Source: Verrucomicrobiota bacterium
GTDB taxonomy: Bacteria; Verrucomicrobiota; Verrucomicrobiia; Verrucomicrobiales; DEV007
Direction of reading: 5' to 3'
NCBI GenBank assembly: GCA_024277195.1
Contig: JAJRVS010000252.1
Location: 1-36,884, forward strand
Length of the DNA: 36,884 nt
The notes under the pieces were generated by a model that was not told where the DNA came from, searched no databases, and saw nothing but the letters and a program-made list of their open reading frames with translations. This document shows, piece by piece, positions 9,470-17,359 of the stretch; the first letter of the stretch is position 1, and the number at the start of each line of letters is the position of its first letter. The position numbers and the translations under genes were made by a program.

Positions 9470-10714
9470 ATGAAACGAAGAACCTTCCTAAAAAGCTCAG
9501 CCGCACTCGCCACCGCCACCTTGCCCCCCCAACAGTCACAGGCCGACGACTCCCCCCTCATCCGCTCAATCGAAAAAATCACCCTGCGAAAAAACCGCGA
9601 CGGCAAAGGCACCACCTGGTTCCATCCCCGCGCCTGCATGATCCCGGCGGAGGGCGATTCCAAAAATCCCATCGCCTTCATGACCCTGCAGGAGATCGCC
9701 GGTTCGGATTTTTTCGGCCCGGTCCATTTTAGTCAATCAAGCGATCTCGGTCAAAGCTGGACGGATCCCACAGGCATCGCCCCACTCGCCCGCTACCCGG
9801 TGCCCGATCACGAAGGCCTCAAGCAGGGTGTCTGCGACGTGGTGCCACAATACCATCCGGCCAGCAACAGCATCCTCGCGCTCGGCCACAATGTTTTTTA
9901 CCGCGGCAAACACTTCGCCAAAAAGGATCAACTCGCTCGTTTCCCCGCCTACACCGTACGGCAACCTGACGGCACCTGGACCTCCTTGAAAAAACTCGAG
10001 TGGGACGACCCGCGCGGCGCATTCATCTACACCAACAACTGCGGTCAACGAGTGGTGCTGCCCAATGGCGACATCGCCATGTCTTTCACCTTCGGAGCCA
10101 AATCCACCGCACGCTCCGTCGCCGGTGTCATTTGCTCCTTCGACGGCGAGACCCTCAAGATCAAAAAAGTCGGCCCCGCTATCACCAGTGACAAAGGCCG
10201 CGGCCTGCTCGAGCCCTCGGTGACCCAATACAAAGAGAAATTCTACATGACCATCCGCGCCGAAGACAATCACGGTTATCTCGCGGTCAGCGACGACGGT
10301 TTGAACTACTCTGACAAAATTGAATGGAGCTGGGATGACGGTGAAGCGCTCACCATGTCCACCACCCAACAGCACTGGCTGACTCATAGCGACGGTTTGT
10401 TTTTAGTCTACACCCGTAAAGACTCGTCCAACAGCAAAGTGATCCGCTGGCGCGCGCCGCTCTTTGTCGCCCAGGTTGATACCAAAAAACGCTGCCTCAT
10501 TCGCTCCACCGAACAAGTAGTATTGCCACTGGTCGGTGACGGCGTCAACGACCCCGACAACGTCGCCCTGATGGGCAACTTCAACGTCACCAATGTCAGC
10601 CCAGATGAATCATGGGTCACCGCCGGAGAATGGATGCCCAGAAAATCCGCCAAGGGCAATGTCGTGCTAGGCAAAATCCGCTGGAACAAAAAAAACACCT
10701 TACCCTTGTATTAG
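9470..10714 (+). CDS. Exported sialidase-like (BNR/Asp-box) protein
   Basis: 414-residue predicted beta-propeller protein with a twin-arginine-like leader (KRRTFLKSSAALATATLPPQ), so probably exported folded. Asp-box motifs are visible: SQSSDLGQSWTDP (about 84-96) and AVSDDGLNYSD (about 273). A conserved-looking arginine lies in the segment TWFHPRACM near residue 50. This fits the exo-alpha-sialidase / glycosyl hydrolase 33-like proteins abundant in Verrucomicrobiota and Planctomycetes, many of which are not proven sialidases. It heads a same-strand block with the SDR gene 9 bases downstream, so they may be co-transcribed, though their biochemical link is not obvious. Confidence 0.82.
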   Translation: MKRRTFLKSSAALATATLPPQQSQADDSPLIRSIEKITLRKNRDGKGTTWFHPRACMIPAEGDSKNPIAFMTLQEIAGSDFFGPVHFSQSSDLGQSWTDPTGIAPLARYPVPDHEGLKQGVCDVVPQYHPASNSILALGHNVFYRGKHFAKKDQLARFPAYTVRQPDGTWTSLKKLEWDDPRGAFIYTNNCGQRVVLPNGDIAMSFTFGAKSTARSVAGVICSFDGETLKIKKVGPAITSDKGRGLLEPSVTQYKEKFYMTIRAEDNHGYLAVSDDGLNYSDKIEWSWDDGEALTMSTTQQHWLTHSDGLFLVYTRKDSSNSKVIRWRAPLFVAQVDTKKRCLIRSTEQVVLPLVGDGVNDPDNVALMGNFNVTNVSPDESWVTAGEWMPRKSAKGNVVLGKIRWNKKNTLPLY

Positions 10715-10723
10715 ACCGCCATC

Positions 10724-11488
10724 ATGCTTGCCATCGACCTCACCAACCAAACCGCCCTCATCACCGGTGCTTCGCAAGGCATCGGCGCCCAAATCGCCCG
10801 CACACTGCATGCAGCGGGAGCTAAGGTCATTCTCAACCATCCGGGTTTTGGGCAGAGTGCCGCCGACGCGGCAACACTGGCCAACGAACTCAGTCAACAA
10901 CGGGAAAATTCCGCCTTTGTCTTTGCCGCCGACATCTCCGATGCCGAAGCGGTGCAGAAAATGATGCAGGACATCAAAAACACGGATGCCCTCGGCGGCA
11001 TCGATTTTTTGATCAACAACGCCGGCATCCTCCGTGATCGAACGATCAGCAAAATGTCACTCGAAGATTGGAATGCTGTCATCAACGTCAATCTCAGCGG
11101 CACCTTTTACGTCGCCAAGTACGGCCTGGAAATCATGCGTGATGGAGGGGCCATCGTCAGCCTGGGCAGTATCGCCGCTTTGCAGGGATTTTATGGTCAA
11201 AGCAATTACGCCGCCGCCAAAGGCGGCGTGCATGCCATGACCCGGGTATTAAGCCGCGAGTGCGCCAGTCGTAACATCCGTGTCAACGCCATCGCCCCGG
11301 GAGTCATCGCCACCCAAATGGTCGAAACCATTCCCGACAATGTGCGCGACCTGATGTTAAAAAACGTGCCCCTACGCCGCCTCGGCGAACCACGCGAAAT
11401 CGCCGAAGTTGCCGCCTTCCTCTGCTCCCCGCTTGCCTCCTATATCACCGGCCAAACCATCGAAGTCAACGGCGGCTGGCGCGGCTGA
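10724..11488 (+). CDS. SDR-family dehydrogenase, 3-oxoacyl-(ACP/CoA) reductase-like
   Basis: 254-residue classical short-chain dehydrogenase, NAD(P)-dependent. TGASQGIG (14-21) is the nucleotide-binding motif, NNAG is at 98-101, and the catalytic set is Ser149, Tyr162 and Lys166 ([21 protein letters not shown]). The ending [12 protein letters not shown] is typical of FabG/PhaB-type reductases. The gene follows the sialidase-like gene by 9 bases and precedes the CoA transferase by 34 bases. A role in reducing a 3-oxoacyl-CoA or hydroxybutyrate-type substrate together with the transferase is inferred from adjacency, not from substrate residues. A generic FabG role is less likely because no other fatty-acid synthesis gene is nearby. 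Confidence 0.9.
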   Translation: MLAIDLTNQTALITGASQGIGAQIARTLHAAGAKVILNHPGFGQSAADAATLANELSQQRENSAFVFAADISDAEAVQKMMQDIKNTDALGGIDFLINNAGILRDRTISKMSLEDWNAVINVNLSGTFYVAKYGLEIMRDGGAIVSLGSIAALQGFYGQSNYAAAKGGVHAMTRVLSRECASRNIRVNAIAPGVIATQMVETIPDNVRDLMLKNVPLRRLGEPREIAEVAAFLCSPLASYITGQTIEVNGGWRG

Positions 11489-11522
11489 TCCCATTCTTCA
11501 TTTCTCATTTCTTACTTCCCCC

Positions 11523-13055
11523 ATGCCTCCCGCAATTTCCACCGCCACCGAAGCCATCGCCGCGATTCCCAGCGGCGCAACCGTCGCGGTCAGTGGTTTT
11601 GTCGGAGCCGGCCATCCGGAATTGCTCACCACCGCACTTGAAGAACGTTTCCTGGCAAGCGCCCAACCCCGTGACCTCACCCTGGTTTACGCCGCCGGAC
11701 AAGGCGATGGCAAAAACCGGGGCCTAAATCATCTTGCCCACCAGGGTTTGCTCAAACGAGTGATTGGCGGCCACTGGAACCTGGCGCCCAAGTTGGGAAC
11801 CCTTGCGCTGGAAAACAAAATTGAAGCTTACAATTTTCCCCAAGGCGTAGTGTGCCAACTGTTCCGGGAAATTGCCGGGAAACGCCCGGGAGTGATCACC
11901 AAAGTTGGGCTCAATACTTTCATCGATCCCAATAACGAAGGCGGTCGCCTCAACCAAAGAACTAAAGAAGAACTGATCGAACGGCTTGAACTGGACGGCG
12001 ACACTTGGCTGCGTTACCGCAGTTTTCCCATCACCGTCGCCCTCATCCGGGCGACCAGCGCAGATCCTCAAGGCAATCTTTCCGTCGAACACGAAGGCCT
12101 CATCGGTGACATCCTGCCTATCGCCCAAGCCGCCCGCAATCACGGTGGCATCGTTATCGCCCAGGTCGAACGAATCGTGGAACGGATCAGCGACCCCAAA
12201 GCTGTTCGTGTGCCCGGCATCCTGGTCGATTTTTTAGTCGAATCACCGCAGGACAAACAAGCTCACCAACAAACCTTCGCGGAATCTTTCAATCCTGCTT
12301 ATGTCACCACCCGTGACAACAAAATCTCCACCACACCCCAAACCCTGCCTTTCTCCTGTCGCAAAATCATCGGCCGACGAGCGCTTGAGGAAATCCGCAG
12401 TGGCGACATCGTTAACCTCGGCATCGGCATGCCGGAAGCCATCTCCTCAGTGGCCGCCGAAGCAGGCCGCTTGGAAGAATTCACCCTCACCCTGGAATCC
12501 GGCCCGATCGGCGGCGAGCCCGCCAGTGGCCTGAGTTTTGGCTGCAGCAGCTATCCCGACGCCATCATAGACCAGCCCTCACAATTTGACTTTTACGACG
12601 GCGGCGGCATTGATCTCGCAGCGCTGGGCGCGATCGAAATTGATCAACTGGGCAATGTCAACATCACCCAATTCGGCAATCGTTTTGCCGGCGTTGGCGG
12701 TTTTGTCAACATCACTCAAAACGCCCGCCGCGTCATCTTTTGCGCCCCGTTCCGGGTCAAGGGACTCACGGCCAAAGTTTGTGATGGCAACCTGACCATC
12801 ACCAGCGAAGGACAAATCCCCAAATTTGTTAAGCGCGTGCAACAAGTCGCCTTTCACGGCCCCTCTGCCATCGAACGCGGGCAAGAAGTCCTCTACGTCA
12901 CCGAACGCGCCGTCTTCCAACTCACCGCAGACGGCCTCTCCCTCATCGAAACCGCCCCCGGCATCGACCTGCAAAAGCAGATCCTCGACCAAATGGAATT
13001 CCAACCCCTCGTCGACCAACTTACAAAGATGCCGTCAAGCTGCTTTGATCCTTAA
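11523..13055 (+). CDS. Fused family I CoA transferase (YdiF / propionate CoA-transferase type)
   Basis: 510-residue protein joining the alpha and beta halves of a family I CoA transferase; it would move CoA between short-chain acyl-CoAs and acids such as acetate, propionate or acetoacetate. The N-terminal half has VAVSGFVGAGHPELL; the C-terminal half has VNLGIGMPEAIS followed by LTLESGPIGGEP, where the glutamate is the expected catalytic residue that forms the thioester. The open frame extends upstream to 11409 inside the SDR gene, but the ATG at 11523 gives the normal family N-terminus and follows the SDR stop by 34 bases. Operon with the SDR gene is likely. Substrate specificity cannot be read from sequence. 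Confidence 0.88.
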   Translation: MPPAISTATEAIAAIPSGATVAVSGFVGAGHPELLTTALEERFLASAQPRDLTLVYAAGQGDGKNRGLNHLAHQGLLKRVIGGHWNLAPKLGTLALENKIEAYNFPQGVVCQLFREIAGKRPGVITKVGLNTFIDPNNEGGRLNQRTKEELIERLELDGDTWLRYRSFPITVALIRATSADPQGNLSVEHEGLIGDILPIAQAARNHGGIVIAQVERIVERISDPKAVRVPGILVDFLVESPQDKQAHQQTFAESFNPAYVTTRDNKISTTPQTLPFSCRKIIGRRALEEIRSGDIVNLGIGMPEAISSVAAEAGRLEEFTLTLESGPIGGEPASGLSFGCSSYPDAIIDQPSQFDFYDGGGIDLAALGAIEIDQLGNVNITQFGNRFAGVGGFVNITQNARRVIFCAPFRVKGLTAKVCDGNLTITSEGQIPKFVKRVQQVAFHGPSAIERGQEVLYVTERAVFQLTADGLSLIETAPGIDLQKQILDQMEFQPLVDQLTKMPSSCFDP

Positions 13056-13086
13056 ACAAAACATCGAATACAGAGCCGATGAATTG

Positions 13087-13110
13087 TAGGGCGACCACTC
13101 CGGTTGCCTA
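13087..13110 (+). repeat. REP-like palindrome, copy 1
   Basis: TA followed by GGGCGACC, loop ACTCC, then GGTTGCCT. The eight-base arms pair with two G-U pairs. It lies 31 bases after the CoA transferase stop. The same layout (TAGGGCG, eight-base arms, five-base loop ending CTCC or CTTC) recurs at 24083-24105 and 25627-25649 on the other strand. Confidence 0.6.
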
Positions 13111-13136
13111 GGCAAATAAGGCGAAGGGAAACAATG

Positions 13137-13344
13137 TTATACCATTTAAACAGTTAAATTGTCGGAATGCCGGAGAGATTTGCCGTCAAATCAAGGCGTC
13201 GCGAAGGAGTGTAGCGGGCTACACGACTGAGCGAGAACGCTGAGTTGACGGCAAAGATCCTGGATTCTACCAATTGGCGCGAAGCGCGTCTTTCAAAACC
13301 CCATAGACATCCATTGCGATGATATAACTGTGAAAATGGTATTA
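13137..13344. mobile_element. MITE-like element with 20-bp terminal inverted repeats
   Basis: Ends at 13137-13156 and 13325-13344 are inverted repeats matching at 17 of 20 positions. Inside, TGCCGTCAA (13181-13189) is mirrored at 13245-13253, enclosing the hairpin GTGTAG-CGGG-CTACAC (13209-13224). The element is 208 bp and has no gene, so it would need a transposase in trans. It lies against the truncated end of the last attC-like site. I believe similar sequences are dispersed in related genomes, but that is recollection, not a search result. Confidence 0.6.
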
Positions 13345-13480
13345 CACCGCATAGCGAAGTATTTTTCATTTATCGCGCTTGCCACTGCCCTCTTGTTCTT
13401 CCTTGAGCTGATGGTTATAGATCTTCCATATCCTGAATACATAACTACGGCTTAGCGGTTCGGCTGCTTTTTTGTTATGC
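13345..13480 (-). other. Truncated attC-like site after the signal-peptidase-like cassette
   Basis: On the minus strand GCATAAC (R'', 13474-13480) is followed by AAAAAAGCAGCCGAACCGC, aligning with the intact attC at 17725-17851. The left arm is incomplete: only a CCGCATAG-like remnant remains beside the MITE-like element, and no R' box is visible. The signal-peptidase-like reading frame ends inside this site. Confidence 0.5.
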
Positions 13481-14012
13481 TCGGTTTGATTATAGCAGCT
13501 TCGAATTTTCCAAAAATGTGACTACGAGGCACGGCACCCCAGAAGCGACTATCGTTTGCATTGTTTGTGTTATCTCCAAGAACAAAATATTCGCCCTTAG
13601 CCAGGGTTATCTTCATAATCGAAACCGAAGGCGGATTCTTCATCGCCGCTAACCCAAAATAACGAACACCTTTAATCGTAGGGGGCAGTTTCAGCGGCGT
13701 TCCCCCGATCAGAATTTCGGATCCAGCGTAATCCACAGTTTCTCCCGGCATCCCAACTACCCGCATAATCCAAATTTCTTTCGATGGCGTAATGCCTCCA
13801 CCCGGATAAACGGCTTTGGGTGGCTCGAAGGTCACTATATCCCAGCGATCCGGATCGGTGTTCCAATAGGCGCTGCGATCCACCATAACATCGGTTCCGG
13901 CGGGTATTGTCGGATCCATCGAGGATGTGGGCACATGATAGCGCTTCTTCGTGCACGAGCCCAGTGATATGACCAGAACCAAACAAAGGGCGAGGAGTCT
14001 CAGTAGATGCAT
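13452..14012 (-). CDS. Signal-peptidase-I-like lipoprotein lacking the catalytic lysine (integron cassette gene)
   Basis: 186 residues with S26-family boxes: PTSSMDPTI with the serine nucleophile at residue 31, RVVGMPGE (84-91) and GDNTNNANDSRFWG (146-159). Normal enzymes have Lys-Arg at the general-base position; here it is Met83-Arg84. The N-terminus is a lipoprotein signal (LVISLGSC, Cys20) instead of the usual membrane anchor. Either the protein is inactive or it uses another base; a binding role or a TraF-like relative is possible. The ATG lies 6 bases after the R' box of the attC at 14018-14145, and the last codons run into the next attC, so the gene fills one cassette. No promoter of its own is evident. 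Confidence 0.82.
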   Translation of the reverse strand: MHLLRLLALCLVLVISLGSCTKKRYHVPTSSMDPTIPAGTDVMVDRSAYWNTDPDRWDIVTFEPPKAVYPGGGITPSKEIWIMRVVGMPGETVDYAGSEILIGGTPLKLPPTIKGVRYFGLAAMKNPPSVSIMKITLAKGEYFVLGDNTNNANDSRFWGAVPRSHIFGKFEAAIIKPSITKKQPNR

Positions 14013-14017
14013 TTCCC

Positions 14018-14145
14018 GGGTAACGTTTCGAGTGAGCGGGCCGCCGACCGGCAGCGAGCTTTCGTATTCAGATTAAGGTTCAAAATATTCATTTAGGTTT
14101 CGATTTCAGGAAGGTAGCGGGTTGATCTACCATGATTTGTTCGTT
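14018..14145 (-). other. attC-like site between the signal-peptidase-like and unknown membrane protein cassettes
   Basis: Minus orientation: R'' is AACGAAC (14139-14145) and R' is GTTACCC (14018-14024), 128 bp in all. Internal segments GGCAGCGAGC and TAGCGGGTTG are shared with the intact sites at 17725 and 36652. The outer arms are less complementary than in those sites, suggesting drift. Confidence 0.7.
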
Positions 14146-14150
14146 GTCAC

Positions 14151-14552
14151 CTATGTAGCGAATCGTTGCCAAAAAAGATAGCCAATATAGCCGATTAGAA
14201 GCGCTCGAACAACCAAGCTAAATTTGGAATAACCAAGTTTCCCACGCTCACGCTGAACTTCGAATGGCAAATCTAACTTCCAGAACCTTCCCCAATTCAG
14301 TCCAAAATGATAACTTGTGCCGGCAGTATCGAGCCTAAGGACATATCCAGGTATGAAAAATGTCGATCTAATTGAAGATAGAACCGCAGCATCTAATTCT
14401 GAATACAATATGTTCCAATCGCCACATTCGATGTGATCGTCGTAAATTTTTAGCGTCGCCCGACGGGAAACCACCCAATTAGGCGAGTAGCGCATTTGAT
14501 CGCCAGCCGCAGTGGTCGCTTTGGTCATGCATTTGTGCAGTAGAGTTGACAT
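14151..14552 (-). CDS. Hypothetical membrane protein (cassette gene)
   Basis: 133 residues, not assigned to a family. A soluble, beta-rich N-terminal part (TLKIYDDHIECGDWNILYSE resembles a PH-like fold strand pattern, but this is only an impression) is followed by a C-terminal hydrophobic helix at about 113-130 (VVRALLIGYIGYLFW). The gene ends 6 bases before the attC at 14018-14145, as expected for a cassette. The start ATG at 14552 is the first in frame. Upstream, 120 bases away, a half attC site marks where its cassette would begin or where an upstream cassette ended. Function unknown. Confidence 0.65.
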   Translation of the reverse strand: MSTLLHKCMTKATTAAGDQMRYSPNWVVSRRATLKIYDDHIECGDWNILYSELDAAVLSSIRSTFFIPGYVLRLDTAGTSYHFGLNWGRFWKLDLPFEVQRERGKLGYSKFSLVVRALLIGYIGYLFWQRFAT

Positions 14553-14671
14553 TCTTGTTAGATCTTATGGCTGATGAAGATTAATCAGCCGCACATTTGC
14601 ATTTAAAGAACAGGTGTCATCGTTGTTCAATTTCTCGTGGGCTATTCCGGTTGCCCGGAACAGAGCCACAT

Positions 14672-14715
14672 GTTTAACGCAGTCACCCAACCGTCGGTCG
14701 GGAGCTGCAAGGCAT
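14672..14715 (-). other. Half attC-like site next to the IS110-family pseudogene
   Basis: Minus strand: ACGGTTGGGTGACTGC then GTTAAAC (14672-14678), a perfect GTTRRRY R' box preceded by an L'-like arm comparable to GGTTGCCTGTGCTCGAC at 17725. The partner R''/L'' arm is not present nearby; the transposase pseudogene starts 26 bases beyond. This fits insertion of the IS into an attC. Confidence 0.45.
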
Positions 14716-14740
14716 AAACAATGAACTAACGATAACACCA

Positions 14741-16019
14741 TGAAAAAAACATACTACATCGGACTGGACGTACACAGCCGAGCGTAGCGAGACAGGTTCC
14801 CTGACTCAAGCCTTTTATCAGGAATCAACGAAACAATCGCTATCGCCTACACATTTTCGGGAGCCGCAGCAAGGCGGTCTATCACGGAGAATGCGCAGGC
14901 AGCAATCGCGCCGCAGAAGCCGCTTTACGCAAACTCGCCAAAAAGCTCGGGATCAAATTCAAAGAACTCAAAGTTTGTTATGAGGCTGGCCCCACAGGTT
15001 TTGTGCTCGCCAGGCGTCTTCGTAAGCTTGGCCTAGAATGCGCGGTGATGTCACCGTCCAAGACCGAACGTAAACCTAATGAAAAAGTTAAAACCGATAA
15101 GAAAGATGCTCAAAATATTGCCAAACTTTTCCGTAATGGAGACATCACCGAGGTTCGTGTGCCTCCGGCCCTTGATGAAGCTGTGCGTGATGTCTGCCGC
15201 GCTCGAACTGATGCCAGTGATGATCTCCGCCGGTCAAAACAGCGACTCAACGCATTTCTCCTGCGCAACGGGCATCGTTATTCGGGCAAAAGTCGTTGGA
15301 CTCCCTCGCATATGCGTTACCTCCGTACTTTAACTTTACCTGATTTGGTACAAAAAATTGTGCTCGAAGAATACATGCAAGCCATCGATTCCGGCATTGA
15401 CCGACTGCAAAGACTTAAGGATAAAATGAATCAAATCTTACTTGATTGGGAATGGGAGCCTATTGTGCGTGCTCTCATGGCTTGTAAAGGTTTCCAAGAG
15501 GTCGCAGCCATGACTGTTATAAGCGAACTGGGTGATCTTCGTCGTTTTGAGCACCCACGTGAACTCATGGGGTTCCTTGGGCTTGTGCCCTCCGAAGGAA
15601 CTACTGGCACGAGGCGGCGACAGGGAGGGATCACAAAATGTGGCAATAGTCATGCTCGTTGGATGCTTGTTGAATGCAGTCAACATTATCGTAAAGCCCC
15701 GATGATAAGCACGGGGATCACTCTGTTTCATAAACTCCAGGAAGTTGACCACAATCCGCCCAAGCTCCGACGAGCTCGGCTCGGCCCATTGATGCCCCTT
15801 CGGGCAGCCTGCGGCTGTCTATCTCACTACGTTCGGTTCTCGCTTGGATCCCCGGATCATGGACAACTTCCTTCCAAGGAAATTCGGATAAAACAACCGC
15901 ATCAGAATCACAAAAAGAACAAACCCACATTTAAGACAGTAGAATTGAGGCGAGGAGCACGAACAGGCGCAAGGCCAGCCCTTGGCGACGTTATGAGCTT
16001 ATCCTGTTTAGACAGGTGA
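14741..16019 (+). pseudogene. IS110-family transposase, degenerate
   Basis: The N-terminus MKKTYYIGLDVHS starts at 14741, and the RuvC-like DEDD transposase body is clear from 14900 onward (ELKVCYEAGPTGFVLARRL, KTDKKDAQNIAKLFR, then the C-terminal transposase_20 region GFQEVAAMTVISELGDLR and GLVPSEGTTGTRRRQGGITK). Three lesions are visible. About 50 bases with an in-frame stop follow codon 13 (from about 14778), separating DVH from ETIAIAYTF. One base is missing near 14858-14862, where SGSRSKAVYHGE should be read. After HYRKAP (about 15700) the sequence no longer resembles the family. The IS110 group moves by a site-specific, RNA-guided recombination; one subgroup (IS1111-attC) is known to target integron attC sites, which suits this location. 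Not expected to be active. Confidence 0.85.
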
Positions 16020-16238
16020 GTGCTCGAGTAGAGAGGAAGAAGTAGGGCCATCGGTGAAGACAAAAACTGTGGTAACCAGTCCACGCATATCAGCATACCC
16101 GTCTGCGCGAAATCGCATCACCACGCCAAGTTCCTCGTTTCAACTCTGCTGTCACCCCCAAATATTAACCCATCAACAAAATGATAGGACAGGAGAGTTT
16201 TACCCACTTGACAAATCATCAGCCATATCAACGGTTTG

Positions 16239-16340
16239 AGTCAACCGAATGCCTGACCGAGGGCACGCTTTGACTTCTCGTTTAATAATTTAATGGCCAT
16301 AAGGGTTTCAACAGGAGGCGGGTCAGGTGTTCGGTTCGAC
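16239..16340 (-). other. attC-like site after the DUF433/DUF5615 cassette
   Basis: Arms 16243-16258 and 16321-16336 are complementary at 14 of 16 positions (AACCGAATGCCTGACC against GGTCAGGTGTTCGGTT). On the minus strand R'' is GTCGAAC (16334-16340) and R' is GTTGACT (16239-16245). At 102 bp it is within the usual attC range. The toxin gene ends inside it. Its sequence differs from the 125-bp type. Confidence 0.65.
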
Positions 16341-16673
16341 GGCTTGTTCTCCTTTTATTGGTTCTTCGACGGTCAGGTATGAGCCAGGCAATGAACTTGC
16401 TACAGCACGAACGATCTCAACTTGCAGATTCATGAGCACTGGCCACCGATTTGTGGGCAGTTCTATGATCGCAATGACCCAGCCAGAAAGGTTCTGCTGG
16501 TATCTCAGATTCTTATCACACAGAATACAAAGGTCGAACCCTCCATCCAAATGCCCCAAGAGTTCACCATTCTCCATACCACCGAATCCTTCTCGCTGAA
16601 CGCTGGTGACATCGTGATCTGGAAAGAACTTCCGCAACGGCCACGGCACGTTCTCGTCGAAAACGATTCTCAT
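16323..16673 (-). CDS. DUF5615 PIN-like toxin of a toxin-antitoxin pair (cassette gene)
   Basis: 116-residue PIN-like protein. Typical DUF5615 markers: FDENVPWPLRKFFP at the N-terminus (Asp6, Glu7, Asn8), FGGMENGELL, and CDKNLRYQQNLSG with Asp53 as the probable acidic-centre residue. Such proteins are predicted ribonucleases, paired with DUF433 antitoxins as here. Its ATG overlaps the antitoxin stop (ATGA), giving translational coupling. The final residues (about EPNT) are encoded by the R'' and L'' arms of the attC at 16239-16340. Toxin-antitoxin cassettes are thought to stabilise integron arrays. Target is not known. Confidence 0.82.
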   Translation of the reverse strand: MRIVFDENVPWPLRKFFPDHDVTSVQREGFGGMENGELLGHLDGGFDLCILCDKNLRYQQNLSGWVIAIIELPTNRWPVLMNLQVEIVRAVASSLPGSYLTVEEPIKGEQAVEPNT

Positions 16674-16879
16674 TCGGGTTTGTTCTCAAGGATACGAAGA
16701 AATTCTTCGGCATCCGAACGAGGAACGGACGGAAAAAATTCTAGAAACTGGGCCAGCGTGAAGTCGTCGTTGAGATAATCGAGAAGCGTCTGAACTGGCA
16801 CTCTAGTTCCGGTAAATACGAGTGCTCCGCCCAGAACATTGGGGGACGAAGTAATAGGAGAATGGTCGAGCACTGCCAT
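16670..16879 (-). CDS. DUF433 antitoxin-like protein (cassette gene)
   Basis: 69-residue DUF433 protein. The signature is GALVFTGTRVPVQTLLDYLN followed by FTLAQFLEFFPSVPRSDAEEF, the usual helix-turn-helix-like fold of this family. DUF433 proteins act as partners, probably antitoxins and DNA-binding autorepressors, of DUF5615 PIN-like proteins. The stop overlaps the toxin start by four bases. The ATG at 16879 lies 57 bases after the start of the cassette, leaving room for a small promoter: TATACTTT on the minus strand near 16890 could be a -10 box. This independence from the array promoter is usual for toxin-antitoxin cassettes. Confidence 0.82.
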   Translation of the reverse strand: MAVLDHSPITSSPNVLGGALVFTGTRVPVQTLLDYLNDDFTLAQFLEFFPSVPRSDAEEFLRILENKPE

Positions 16880-16931
16880 AGCAGGGAAAGTATAATCGAA
16901 ATCGATCGTGTGTAAAAGCCCTATTTTCTTA

Positions 16932-17056
16932 GGAGAACGCTTGAGTGCTACGACAGGCTACCTGAGAGCGCGCTTTAGGTTCAAGGTTAATGTTTGGATT
17001 TTATGTGAATTTCAACTCACAGCGGGTAGCCTGTTCGCAGCCACGATTTGTTCTCC
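16932..17056 (-). other. attC-like site after the HigBA-like cassette
   Basis: 125 bp. Minus orientation: R'' is GGAGAAC (17050-17056) and R' is GTTCTCC (16932-16938), mutually complementary. Inner arms CAGGCTACC and GGGTAGCCTG pair. The cassette it closes begins TTCTCC, the exact complement of this R''. Confidence 0.8.
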
Positions 17057-17068
17057 CGTAGATTTGAT

Positions 17069-17359
17069 TTATGCGTGCAGGGCGTGTAAAACAGCTTCTG
17101 GATCACGCTCTACGACTCGCAATAAGGCTTTGGCTGGCCCTTCGGGTTTGCGGTGCCCTTGCTCCCAATTCTGCAAGGTTCTTACACTAACACCAATAAT
17201 TGCCGCAAACCTAGATTGAGATAAGCCAAGATTTTCTCTAATAAGCTTTGGATCAGGTTGGTTGTGAACAAACACTCTCGATGGTTTACGATTACCCTTC
17301 TTTATTTCTCCAGATTCTTTGATGCTTTCACAGAGTTGTTGGAAATCTATATCGTTCAT
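17069..17359 (-). CDS. HigA/NadS-type helix-turn-helix antitoxin (cassette gene)
   Basis: 96-residue XRE-family DNA-binding protein. Helix-turn-helix: LGLSQSRFAAIIGVSVRTLQ followed by NWEQGHRKPEGPAKALLRV, which is the pattern of the antitoxins (often called NadS or HigA-like) encoded downstream of RelE/HigB-type toxins. It would neutralise the toxin and repress its own cassette promoter. The ATG overlaps the restored toxin stop (ATGA at 17356-17359), showing the two genes were one transcriptional unit. The stop is followed 12 bases later by the attC R'' box. The antitoxin frame is intact although the toxin is frameshifted. Confidence 0.88.
   Translation of the reverse strand: MNDIDFQQLCESIKESGEIKKGNRKPSRVFVHNQPDPKLIRENLGLSQSRFAAIIGVSVRTLQNWEQGHRKPEGPAKALLRVVERDPEAVLHALHA

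Larger units (their letters stand above)
13056..13451. other. Gene-free stretch holding a REP-like hairpin, a MITE-like repeat and a truncated attC
   Basis: No convincing gene. A 71-codon minus-strand frame at 13154-13369 is embedded in the MITE-like repeat and has no protein-like features. The stretch marks the junction between the conserved left region and the integron array. Confidence 0.6.

Noticed and set aside
9737-10387. 216-codon minus-strand frame opposite the sialidase-like gene
   Set aside because: Antisense shadow of a gene with export signal and Asp boxes.
13154-13369. 71-codon minus-strand reading frame as a gene
   Set aside because: It lies within the MITE-like repeat, includes its hairpins and has no protein-like features.
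16054-16239. Plus-strand frame between the IS110 remnant and the DUF5615 cassette
   Set aside because: No homology, short, and part of IS-flanking or cassette-spacer sequence.
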